From assembly GCF_008124765.1 (NCBI RefSeq), contig NZ_VNHS01000001.1:434001-498000 (forward strand): 64,000 nt of DNA, written 5' to 3'. The DNA is from Paenibacillus methanolicus. GTDB lineage: Bacteria > Bacillota > Bacilli > Paenibacillales > Paenibacillaceae. Of the stretch, positions 25,062 to 33,017 are shown piece by piece. The notes under the pieces are model-generated. The model saw only the letters and a program-made list of their open reading frames with translations, made no database searches and was not told the DNA's origin. Position numbers and translations under genes: made by a program. Position 1 is the stretch's first letter. Each line of letters opens with the position of its first letter.

Positions 25062-25967
25062 ATGGGGAAAGCTTGGATCAATTTCCGAAGGAGCTGGGAG
25101 TTATACGTACTCGTGCTGCTGCCCGTGCTCTACTTGCTCGTCTTCAAATACATTCCGATGTTCGGCGTCCAGATCGCGTTCAAGGATTTCAACGTCATCA
25201 AGGGCATCTGGGGCAGCGATTGGGTCGGCTTCAAGCATTTCGAGACGTTCTTCCATTCGCCAAACTTCTGGCTGCTCATCCAGAATACGATCGGGATCAG
25301 CTTCTATTCGCTGCTCGCCGGATTTCCCGTTCCGATTCTGCTCGCCTTGGCGCTCAACGAAGTGCGGACGGGTCTTTTCAAACGATCGGTCCAGATGATC
25401 ACGTACGCGCCGCATTTTATCTCCACCGTCGTCATGGTGTCCATCATTATTCTAATGCTGACCCCGCATGTCGGCGTCGTGGAGCGGCTGCTCGGCTTCG
25501 TCGGCCTGCCGTCGACCAACTTCATGGGCATTCCCGAGTATTTCAAATCGATCTACGTCTGGTCCGGCGTCTGGCAGGAGATGGGCTATGCCTCGATCAT
25601 CTACATCGCCGCGCTCGCCGGCGTCGATCCGTCGCTCTACGAGGCGGCGCGCATGGACGGCGCGTCCCGCTTGCAGAAGATCATCCACATCGATCTCCCC
25701 GCGCTCGTGCCGGTCACGGTCATTATGCTCATCTTAAGTCTCGGCAGCGTGATGGGCGTCGGCTTCGAGAAAATTTATCTGATGCAAAACCCGCTCAACG
25801 TCAGCGCCTCCGAGGTCATCTCCACCTACGTGTACAAGGTCGGATTGCTCGGCGCCAATTTCAGCTTCTCCTCGGCGGTCGGCCTGTTCAATTCCGTTAT
25901 TAATCTGATTCTGCTGCTGACTGTCAATTTCATCGCGCGCCGCGTCTCGCAGACGAGCCTATGGTAG
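25062..25967 (+). CDS. ABC importer permease, LplB-like
   Basis: A 301-residue permease with six predicted membrane segments. It opens WELYVLVLLPVLYLLVFKYI and has MFGVQIAFKDFNVIKGIWGS, typical of LplB. The ATPase-contacting EAA loop is YEAARMDGASRLQKIIHIDL. It ends with the VNFIARRVSQTSLW tail usual for this family. ATG 25062 has AAGGAG 8 bases upstream. It pairs with the next gene, 15 bases on, to form the channel of an oligosaccharide importer (CUT1 group, inference). No ATPase gene is nearby. Confidence 0.92.
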   Translation: MGKAWINFRRSWELYVLVLLPVLYLLVFKYIPMFGVQIAFKDFNVIKGIWGSDWVGFKHFETFFHSPNFWLLIQNTIGISFYSLLAGFPVPILLALALNEVRTGLFKRSVQMITYAPHFISTVVMVSIIILMLTPHVGVVERLLGFVGLPSTNFMGIPEYFKSIYVWSGVWQEMGYASIIYIAALAGVDPSLYEAARMDGASRLQKIIHIDLPALVPVTVIMLILSLGSVMGVGFEKIYLMQNPLNVSASEVISTYVYKVGLLGANFSFSSAVGLFNSVINLILLLTVNFIARRVSQTSLW

Positions 25968-25982
25968 AAGGGGAGGAGGACC

Positions 25983-26882
25983 ATGTTTAATCGCAACCGC
26001 ATTCGAGAACCGCTGGGCGACCGGATTCTGCTCCTGATCATCTACACGCTGCTCACCGCGCTGATGCTCACCGTGCTGTATCCGCTCGTGTATATCGTCA
26101 GCTCCTCGCTCAGCTCGCCGAGGGCGGTCGTCTCCGGACGGGTATGGCTGCTGCCCGTCGAGCCGTCGTTCAAGGCGTACGCGTCCATTTTCAAAAGTTC
26201 GCAGCTCATGCTCGGCTATTACAACAGCATCGTCTATACGGTCATCGGCACGCTCATCAACGTCGCGTTCACGGTGCTCCTCGCGTTCCCGTTATCGCAA
26301 AAAGGATTTGGCGCGCGCCACGTCGTCATGGTGCTCATGATCATCACGATGTTCTTCGACGGCGGTCTCATTCCGACCTATCTGCTCGTCAAAGAGCTGC
26401 ATATGCTCGATACAAGGTGGGCGCTCTGGCTGCCCGGCGCGCTCTCGGTGTTCCAGGTCATCATCGCCCGGACGTTCTTCCAGACGTCCATTCCGCTGGA
26501 GCTGCAGGAGGCGGCGAAGATGGACGGCTGCCGGGATACGCGCTACTTGGTCAGCATCGTGCTGCCGCTCTCCAAGCCAATCCTCGCGGTCATGACGCTC
26601 ATGTATGCTGTCGGCCACTGGAACGCGTATTTCGACGCCCTCATCTATTTGCGGTCCGAGGCGCTGTTCCCGCTGCAATACGTGCTGCGCAACGTGCTCA
26701 TTCTGAACGCGGCCGACCCGGAGATGCTCGCGAACACGGCGACGCGGCTCCGCGACCAAGGGTTCGAGCAGGTGCTCAAGTACGCGCTGATCGTCGTGGC
26801 GTGCGTGCCGGTGCTCGTTATGTATCCGTTCGTGCAGAAGCATTTCGTGAAAGGCGTCATGATAGGGTCGCTCAAAGGCTAG
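25983..26882 (+). CDS. ABC importer permease, YtcP-like
   Basis: A 299-residue partner permease with six membrane segments. It shows LYPLVYIVSSSLSSPRAVVS, MFFDGGLIPTYLLVKELHML and the EAA loop LQEAAKMDGCRDTRYLVSIV. It ends KHFVKGVMIGSLKG, the usual YtcP C-terminus. GGGGAGGAGG precedes ATG 25983. It is co-transcribed with the LplB-like gene 15 bases upstream. The binding-protein gene follows only after a 313-bp gap, which suggests separate control of its level. Confidence 0.92.
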   Translation: MFNRNRIREPLGDRILLLIIYTLLTALMLTVLYPLVYIVSSSLSSPRAVVSGRVWLLPVEPSFKAYASIFKSSQLMLGYYNSIVYTVIGTLINVAFTVLLAFPLSQKGFGARHVVMVLMIITMFFDGGLIPTYLLVKELHMLDTRWALWLPGALSVFQVIIARTFFQTSIPLELQEAAKMDGCRDTRYLVSIVLPLSKPILAVMTLMYAVGHWNAYFDALIYLRSEALFPLQYVLRNVLILNAADPEMLANTATRLRDQGFEQVLKYALIVVACVPVLVMYPFVQKHFVKGVMIGSLKG

Positions 26883-27195
26883 CTGAAGTTAGTGACTTGA
26901 GAGCCGAACAGGTGGGGGGCTGCGTATGCGTGGTGATTTCCGATCGCTGTTGTTCCCGATTTCCTTTTTATTTAACGTTTATTATTGGTGGAAATCGATC
27001 ACAAAGGCGAACGCTTCGCTTCTCCAATTCACCACGCATGCTCCGCCTACTGTTCGGATCTCAAGTTCACAAAACATGGCCGCCTTCTCGCTCTTGAAAG
27101 GGGGAATGTCCGCCATGCTCTAGGTTGCCGAATATCGGCAAAATAGTTAGTTTGTCTGAGCAATTCTGGGGTGAACACGTTGAGGAGGGGTCTAG
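26883..27195. other. Gap between permease and binding-protein genes, with a 17-bp palindrome
   Basis: No credible gene is present; a 65-codon frame at 26926 has an unnatural composition. The perfect palindrome TTGCCGA-ATA-TCGGCAA occupies 27125-27141, 54 bases before the lipoprotein start. It could be an operator or a small leader hairpin that sets the ratio of binding protein to permease. Confidence 0.5.
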
Positions 27196-28842
27196 GTGAA
27201 AACACGATGGGGTTCGGTTGTGGCGATGTTTACGATTGCGAGCATGCTGCTGGCAGCTTGTTCAGGCGGGGGTGGAAATGAAGAGAAAGGCGGGAATCAA
27301 GGAGCGCCAGAACCGGCCGTGGCGGGGCCGGTGAAGCTGACGTTGTTCGCGCCGCAAGGGAAAGCGCCGCTGGAAGACAACGCGTACACGAAGCTGGTGG
27401 AAGAGAAGTTCGGCGTCAACATCAAGTGGGATCTCGCGCCGGCGGATGCGTTGGTCGACCGCCGGCAGCTGCTGCTGGCGAGCGGCGATTATCCGGAGGT
27501 GTTCCTCGAGGGCAAGTTCTCGAACGCCGATCTCGTTACGTACGGCAAGCAGGGCGTGCTCATTCCGCTGAACGATTTGATCGACAAGCACGCGCCGAAC
27601 ATTAAGGCGATGATGGAGAAGAAGCCGTACTTCAAGGAAGCGATGGTCGCGCCGGACGGCAATATCTATGGGATTCCGCGGCTCAACGAATGCTATCACT
27701 GTACCCATGCCCAGAAATATTGGATCAACAAGGAATGGCTCGATAAGCTGGGCCTTGCCGTGCCGACGACGACGGATGAACTGTATGCTGCGCTGAAGGC
27801 GTTCAAGACGCAGGACCCGAACGGCAATGGCAAGGCGGACGAAATTCCGCTGACGGGCGCGCCGGACAAATACGTGTGGAACGGGAATATTGACGCCTAT
27901 CTGATGAACGCCTTTATTTATAACGATAACAGCAAATATTTGACGATGACGGACGGCAAGGTCGATTTCGCCGCCAATAAGCCGGCGTGGAAGGACGGCC
28001 TGGCATACATGCATAAGCTGTATGCGGAAGGACTGATCGATCCGGCCTCGTTCACGCAGAACGATCAGGCGGTCGGCCAGCTCGGCAAGCGCGAGGGCGA
28101 CGAGATCGTCGGGTCGATTACGACCGCGCTGCTCAGCTATCTGGTCGACACGTACGACGACAACAACGAACGCCAGAAGCATTGGGTCATCGTGCCGCCG
28201 CTCAAAGGGCCGAATGGCGTTCAGCTGGCCGGAACTTCGCTCGGTCTGGGCGAATTCGCCTTCGCGATCACGAACAAAGCGAGCGAAGCGCAGCAAATCG
28301 CCGCCCTCCAAATCGCCGACTACGCGTTCTCCGAGGAAGGAGCGCTGTACAGCGAATACGGCCCGCTCGAAGGCATCGGCTGGAACAAAGCGGCCGAAGG
28401 CGAGAAGAACGTCGGCGGCCAGCCCGCGAAATATACGTTCGAGAATCTGCAGCCGCAGGACGAGAACGTCGTGCGCAACGACAGCTGGTCGCTGCTCGGT
28501 CCGAAGGATCTGTCCAAAGAATTCCGCGATCTGTTCGCGACGAACCAAGATCCGCTCAGCGGCAAAGGGTACGAGAAACGGCTGGCTGACGCGACGAGCA
28601 CGTTCGCCCCTTACGCGCCGAAAGAAATCTATCCGTCCACCGCATATATCCGTCCGGAGGATTCGGACGCGGCGGCGCAGCTGACGACGTCGATCAAGGA
28701 TTACGTCATGTCCAACATGGCGCAGTTCATTATCGGCGACAAGAATATCGAGAAGGATTGGGACGCTTACGTCAAAGGCTTCGACGGTCTCAATCTCGCG
28801 AAATATATCGAGATCTATCAAGCGGCGATCAAGAAGCAATAA
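27196..28842 (+). CDS. Solute-binding lipoprotein, YtcQ-like
   Basis: A 548-residue lipoprotein. The signal peptide ends in lipobox LLAAC, with the cysteine at about residue 22, followed by a Gly/Glu linker (SGGGGNEEKGG). The body is a large sugar-binding protein of the Lpl/YtcQ type: WDLAPADALVDRRQLLLASG, DPNGNGKADEIPLTG, FAFAITNKASEAQQ. It is anchored outside the membrane and delivers oligosaccharides to the permeases at 25-27 kb. It starts at GTG 27196 behind GAGGAGGGG. The fucosidase upstream suggests a fucosylated ligand; that is inference. Confidence 0.92.
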   Translation: MKTRWGSVVAMFTIASMLLAACSGGGGNEEKGGNQGAPEPAVAGPVKLTLFAPQGKAPLEDNAYTKLVEEKFGVNIKWDLAPADALVDRRQLLLASGDYPEVFLEGKFSNADLVTYGKQGVLIPLNDLIDKHAPNIKAMMEKKPYFKEAMVAPDGNIYGIPRLNECYHCTHAQKYWINKEWLDKLGLAVPTTTDELYAALKAFKTQDPNGNGKADEIPLTGAPDKYVWNGNIDAYLMNAFIYNDNSKYLTMTDGKVDFAANKPAWKDGLAYMHKLYAEGLIDPASFTQNDQAVGQLGKREGDEIVGSITTALLSYLVDTYDDNNERQKHWVIVPPLKGPNGVQLAGTSLGLGEFAFAITNKASEAQQIAALQIADYAFSEEGALYSEYGPLEGIGWNKAAEGEKNVGGQPAKYTFENLQPQDENVVRNDSWSLLGPKDLSKEFRDLFATNQDPLSGKGYEKRLADATSTFAPYAPKEIYPSTAYIRPEDSDAAAQLTTSIKDYVMSNMAQFIIGDKNIEKDWDAYVKGFDGLNLAKYIEIYQAAIKKQ

Positions 28843-28916
28843 TGCGCAAATCATTCCCATAATCGTGCCAAGATCGAAGTCGTTGCGAAGAGAAGACGAA
28901 GTTGGCGCGCAGGCAG

Positions 28917-28947
28917 AAGACCGGGGGCATCGTCCCCGGTCTTTGTT
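28917..28947 (+). terminator. Rho-independent terminator of the first importer locus
   Basis: A 10-bp perfect stem, AAGACCGGGG (28917-28926) with CCCCGGTCTT (28934-28943), a 7-base loop and a TTGTT tail lie 75 bases after the lipoprotein gene. Confidence 0.85.
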
Positions 28948-29347
28948 ATGGCCGGAAATGAGTCAACCGTCTATTCATGAATCGCGCCTCCGCCTTTATG
29001 AGATATAGCGCGGCCATACTTTGATGTGTCAAATTTACAGTCGCATACCTTACATGAAATTCGCTTCGTCCCGCCTATGTTAACGCATACACTAGCGCAG
29101 ACTTGACATTGTCATTTTTGCACATGAAACCATTCATCGCCCGAACAGCGCAAAAATAACACACGGCGCGATTGTCAGTTCGATGCGTAAATCTCGCTTA
29201 TGAAGCGATGTTAAGCGGTTTCATCTCGGATCGAAAATGACATATTTACCGGTCCTCGTCCGGTCGGCTACTGTTAATGGTGTAAGCGTCAGACAAGTTC
29301 ACACGACGCACTCGAGTTTGCGACCAACCGAAGAGAGGAGTGATCCG
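28948..29347. other. Upstream region of the second importer operon
   Basis: No gene is supported in these 400 bp. Besides the cre-like site (29077-29091), the region has an 11-bp dyad TGACA-T-TGTCA in the TTGACATTGTCA stretch near 29104-29115. A clear -35/-10 pair is not visible to me. Confidence 0.5.
29077..29091 (+). promoter_or_regulatory. cre-like site (catabolite control candidate)
   Basis: ATGTTAACGCATACA fits the CcpA consensus WTGNAANCGNWNNCW with a single mismatch (T for A at the fourth base). It lies 257 bp upstream of the second importer operon. Catabolite control of a sugar importer would be expected, but the distance is long and one mismatch means chance is possible. Confidence 0.45.
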
Positions 29348-30310
29348 ATGCCGAATACGAACGCGGCCGCAACCAGCGTCGCTTTATCGATTCCGGCCAA
29401 GAAGAGGAAAAGGACCTGGAAGAAAATCGCCCGCAATTGGGAGCTGTATCTGTTCATCGCTCCCGCGTTTTTCTACTTTCTCATTTTCTCGTACGGCCCG
29501 ATGTACGGCATCCAGATTGCGTTCAAGAGCTACATCCCGACCAAAGGCATATTCGGAAGCCCCTGGGTCGGCTTCGATCATTTCGTCCGGTTCTTCCATT
29601 CGTATTACTTCTGGGACTTGATCTGGAACACGCTGAGCATCAGCCTATACGAGCTGGCCGTCGGGTTTCCGATCCCGATCATTCTGGCGCTCGCCTTCAA
29701 CGAGGTGAAGAACGGATTCTTCAAGAAGCTGGCGCAGACGGTGACGTACGCGCCGCACTTCATCTCCGTCGTCGTCATGGCCGGGATGATCATCTCGTTC
29801 CTGTCTCCATCGACGGGCATTCTCATCCGGATGATCGAATGGCTCGGCTTCACGGCGCCCGACTTGCTCACGGATCCGCGATGGTTCAAGACGATGTACG
29901 TGCTGTCGGGCGTGTGGCAGAGCGCAGGCTGGGGGACGATCATTTATTTGGCGGCGCTATCGGGCGTTGATCCGGGTCTGCACGAGGCGGCGATCATCGA
30001 CGGCGCATCACGCTTCCAGCGCGTTCGCCACATCAACATTCCGACGCTGCTCCCGACGATGACGATCTTGCTCATATTGAACATGGGCAGTCTGTTCGGC
30101 GTCGGGTTCGAGAAAATCCTGCTGCTGCAAAACCCGCTCAACATGAGCAGCTCGGACGTGATCTCGACGTACGTGTACCGGTCGGGCCTGGTCGATGCCC
30201 AGTACAGCTTCTCGACCGCGATCGGCTTGTTCAACTCGGTCATCAACGCGATTCTGCTCGTCGTCGTTAATCAGATCGTCCGGCGGACGAGCGAGAATAG
30301 CCTATGGTAG
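29348..30310 (+). CDS. ABC importer permease, LplB-like (second locus)
   Basis: A 320-residue LplB-type permease. A basic cytoplasmic N-terminus (KKRKRTWKKIARNWELYLF) precedes six membrane segments. YGPMYGIQIAFKSYIPTKGI, the EAA loop HEAAIIDGASRFQRVRHINI and the end VNQIVRRTSENSLW are family marks. The start is ATG 29348, 7 bases after GAGAGGAG; the open frame continues upstream to 29237 without a ribosome site. It is a close paralogue of the permease at 25 kb and opens the second importer operon. Confidence 0.92.
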   Translation: MPNTNAAATSVALSIPAKKRKRTWKKIARNWELYLFIAPAFFYFLIFSYGPMYGIQIAFKSYIPTKGIFGSPWVGFDHFVRFFHSYYFWDLIWNTLSISLYELAVGFPIPIILALAFNEVKNGFFKKLAQTVTYAPHFISVVVMAGMIISFLSPSTGILIRMIEWLGFTAPDLLTDPRWFKTMYVLSGVWQSAGWGTIIYLAALSGVDPGLHEAAIIDGASRFQRVRHINIPTLLPTMTILLILNMGSLFGVGFEKILLLQNPLNMSSSDVISTYVYRSGLVDAQYSFSTAIGLFNSVINAILLVVVNQIVRRTSENSLW

Positions 30311-30325
30311 GGAGGAGGGACGCGC

Positions 30326-31234
30326 ATGCTAGCCGGCGTCAGAGAAACCAAGCGCGATAAGCTGTTTCTGTTCTGTAATACCTTGTACGTGCTGATCGCC
30401 TTCCTGATCGTGTTCTATCCGGTCGTCTACATGGTGAGCGCCTCGATCAGCAATCCGAAGCTGGTCGCCTCCGGCGAGATGTGGCTATGGCCGAGGGACA
30501 TCACGTTCGACGGGTACAAAAGGGTGTTCGCCAATTCGAATATATGGGTGGGCTATACCAACACGCTGATTTACACGATCGTCGGAACCGCCATCAACTT
30601 GCTTGTCACGCTGCCCGCCGCCTACGCGCTCAGCCGGAAGGATTTCGTCGGCCGCCATTTCTTCACCGGCATGTTCATGGTGACGATGTTCTTCGGCGGC
30701 GGTCTCGTGCCGACCTATCTGCTCGTGAAGCAGCTGGGCATGATCGATACGATGTGGGCGATCGTCATCCCGTCCGCCGCGTCGATCTGGAATATCATCG
30801 TCTCTCGAACATTCTTCCAAAGTTCCATCCCCAGAGAGCTGCAAGAAGCCGCCCTGATCGACGGGGCTTCCAATATAAAGCTGTTCGTGCGAATCATTCT
30901 GCCGCTGTCGATGCCCATCATTGCCGTCATGGCGCTCTTCTACGGCGTCGGCAACTGGAACAGCTATTTCTCGGCGCTGATCTACTTGAACGATGCCGCC
31001 AAGTATCCGCTGCAGCTCGTGCTGCGCCAGATTCTCGTGCTTCAGGAGATGGGCGCGCAGGGCGGCGGAGCGATCGACGCCTCCACGGCGGCCGCCATGA
31101 ACACGAAGGCGGAGATCGCGGCGCTCGTCCGCTACGCGGTCATCATCGTGGCGACGCTGCCGATCATCCTGATTTATCCATTCCTTCAGCGTTATTTCGT
31201 ACAGGGTGTTATGATTGGTTCTATTAAGGGCTGA
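30326..31234 (+). CDS. ABC importer permease, YtcP-like (second locus)
   Basis: A 302-residue partner permease with six membrane segments: VFYPVVYMVSASISNPKLVA, FFGGGLVPTYLLVKQLGMID, the EAA loop LQEAALIDGASNIKLFVRII, and the end RYFVQGVMIGSIKG. A short insert rich in Gly and Ala (MGAQGGGAIDASTAAAMNTK) lies before the last helix. GGGAGGAGGG precedes ATG 30326, 15 bases after the LplB-like gene. Confidence 0.92.
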   Translation: MLAGVRETKRDKLFLFCNTLYVLIAFLIVFYPVVYMVSASISNPKLVASGEMWLWPRDITFDGYKRVFANSNIWVGYTNTLIYTIVGTAINLLVTLPAAYALSRKDFVGRHFFTGMFMVTMFFGGGLVPTYLLVKQLGMIDTMWAIVIPSAASIWNIIVSRTFFQSSIPRELQEAALIDGASNIKLFVRIILPLSMPIIAVMALFYGVGNWNSYFSALIYLNDAAKYPLQLVLRQILVLQEMGAQGGGAIDASTAAAMNTKAEIAALVRYAVIIVATLPIILIYPFLQRYFVQGVMIGSIKG

Positions 31235-31267
31235 TCGTTGCCATAAACAATTCGAGGGGGAGATTCG

Positions 31268-32932
31268 ATGAAACATCTTCGCAAAGCCTCATTCGCGCTG
31301 CTCTGCGTCACCCTGACCGCTTCCGTGCTCGCAGCCTGCAGCTCGTCCAACGAAAAGGGGAACAACGCCGGCTCCGGCACGACGGACGCGCCGAATTCGG
31401 CGAACGCGGGCAATTCGAACAGTGCGGAGAATACGGAAGGCGTCAAAGGCGTCAACAAAGAAGGCTTCCCGATCGTGGAGGAGCCGGTCACGCTGACGAT
31501 GATGTCGCAGGATGCCGGCGTGGCGGACTGGAACAGCATGCTCGTCCTGCAGGAGATGGAGAAGAAGAGCGGCATCAAGTTCAACTATCAGCTGGCGCCG
31601 ATCGACAGCTTCGCCTCCAAGAAGAACCTCGTCTTCGCGAGCGGCGACTTGCCGGACGTCTTCTACGCGGCCGACCTGACGCCTGCCGAGCAGGTCACCT
31701 ATGGCACGCAAGGCGCCCTGATTCCGCTTGAGAAGTATATCGATGAAGGATACGCGCCGAACATCAAGAAGCTGTTCGACGAGAATCCGGACGTGCGCAA
31801 GTCGTTCACGACGCCGGACGGTCATATGTACGCGCTGCCGTTCGTCGATTTGTCGGCCGTCTGGTACCGCAGCCCAATGTGGTATAACGGCAAATTCCTC
31901 AAGGCGATGGGCGTCACGGAGCTGCCGAAGACGACGGATGAGCTGTACGCGTTCCTGAAGCGCGTCAAGACGGAGGACCCGAACGGCAACGGGAAACCGG
32001 ACGAAATTCCGCTCACGTCCGTCAAGCTCGACGATCTTCGCATGTTCTTCTTCGGCTTCTGGGGCATGTACGACGAGACGATCTACGCGGACAAGGACGG
32101 CAAGGTGCATTATTCGCCGCAAGAAGAGGGCTACAAGGGCTACTTGACCTTCCTGAACAAGCTGTGGAACGAAGAGCTGCTTGATCACGAGACCTTCTCG
32201 CAGACGTCCGATCAGAAGAAGGCGAAGGGGCAGAACAACCAGATCGCGCTGTTCAACGACTACTTCCCTTACTTCACGCTGGGCGGCGAGCCAAGCGGCG
32301 ACAACCCGCTCATGACCCCGGTCAAGAGCGAGATCGAAGGCAGCCCGGTCTATGGCAAGCATCCGGGGATGTCCGCCAACGGCACGTTCGCGATCTCGAG
32401 CAAGAACCCGGCGCCGGAAGCGACGATGCGCTGGATCGATTACCTGTACAGCTACGAAGGGGCGACGTTCTTCAATCAAGGACCGGAGAACACGCTTTGG
32501 AAATACACGAACCCGGATACCCACGAGAAGGAATGGCTGCCCGTCCCGGGCGGAGGCGACCGGGAGGAGTACCGCGGCACGATTACGCCGAACTTCGGCA
32601 TCCTGACGCCGGGCGTCAATACGGGCGAACTGGCCAAAGGGCTGCGCAGCGAGTTCGACGACTGGATCGATAAGGAGACGCAGGAGAAGCTGGCGCCGAT
32701 CGGCAAAGCGCCGTTCCCGAACGTCTATCTGACCAACGACGAGCAAACCGAGGCGACCGCCTTGCTGTCCGATCTGGATACGTACGTGCTGCAGATGGAA
32801 GCGAAGTTCATCACGGGGCAAGAGCCGCTCGCGAACTGGGATAAATACGTCGCGCAAGTGAAGCAGATGGGCAGCGACCGGATCGTCGAGCTGTATCAAG
32901 GCGCTTACGACCGTTGGAACACGGGCAAGTAA
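31268..32932 (+). CDS. Solute-binding lipoprotein, YtcQ-like (second locus)
   Basis: A 554-residue lipoprotein. The signal peptide has lipobox VLAAC and a low-complexity Ser/Asn/Gly linker (NNAGSGTTDAPNSANAGNSN). The sugar-binding body is similar to the one at 27 kb (MMSQDAGVADWNSMLVLQEM, DPNGNGKPDEIPLTS). Unlike the first locus it follows its permease directly (33 bases), giving an ordinary three-gene operon. GAGGGGGAG precedes ATG 31268. The ligand may be the product of the GH18 enzyme encoded 6 kb downstream (inference). Confidence 0.92.
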   Translation: MKHLRKASFALLCVTLTASVLAACSSSNEKGNNAGSGTTDAPNSANAGNSNSAENTEGVKGVNKEGFPIVEEPVTLTMMSQDAGVADWNSMLVLQEMEKKSGIKFNYQLAPIDSFASKKNLVFASGDLPDVFYAADLTPAEQVTYGTQGALIPLEKYIDEGYAPNIKKLFDENPDVRKSFTTPDGHMYALPFVDLSAVWYRSPMWYNGKFLKAMGVTELPKTTDELYAFLKRVKTEDPNGNGKPDEIPLTSVKLDDLRMFFFGFWGMYDETIYADKDGKVHYSPQEEGYKGYLTFLNKLWNEELLDHETFSQTSDQKKAKGQNNQIALFNDYFPYFTLGGEPSGDNPLMTPVKSEIEGSPVYGKHPGMSANGTFAISSKNPAPEATMRWIDYLYSYEGATFFNQGPENTLWKYTNPDTHEKEWLPVPGGGDREEYRGTITPNFGILTPGVNTGELAKGLRSEFDDWIDKETQEKLAPIGKAPFPNVYLTNDEQTEATALLSDLDTYVLQMEAKFITGQEPLANWDKYVAQVKQMGSDRIVELYQGAYDRWNTGK

Positions 32933-32955
32933 TCGCGCCAAGCCCATAGTCGAAT

Positions 32956-32997
32956 AGCCAGCCGTTCGGATGTGAGCACCCTGGCGGCTGGCTTATT
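32956..32997. terminator. Terminator between the binding protein and the convergent AraC gene
   Basis: A 9-bp perfect stem, AGCCAGCCG (32956-32964) with CGGCTGGCT (32985-32993), has a 20-base loop and a TATT tail. It lies 24 bases after the lipoprotein stop and 25 before the end of the minus-strand AraC gene. Confidence 0.75.
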
Positions 32998-33017
32998 CGT
33001 TTCCACGCTTCCATTCA

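Noticed and set aside
26926-27123. 65-codon open frame between permease and lipoprotein genes
   Set aside because: Low similarity to natural proteins, and it would cover a probable regulatory region; kept only as intergenic.
27262-28860. 532-codon frame antisense to the solute-binding lipoprotein
   Set aside because: Arginine-rich shadow of a GC-rich gene; the sense frame has a lipobox and family motifs. The same holds for 31289-32947 and 33393-35159.
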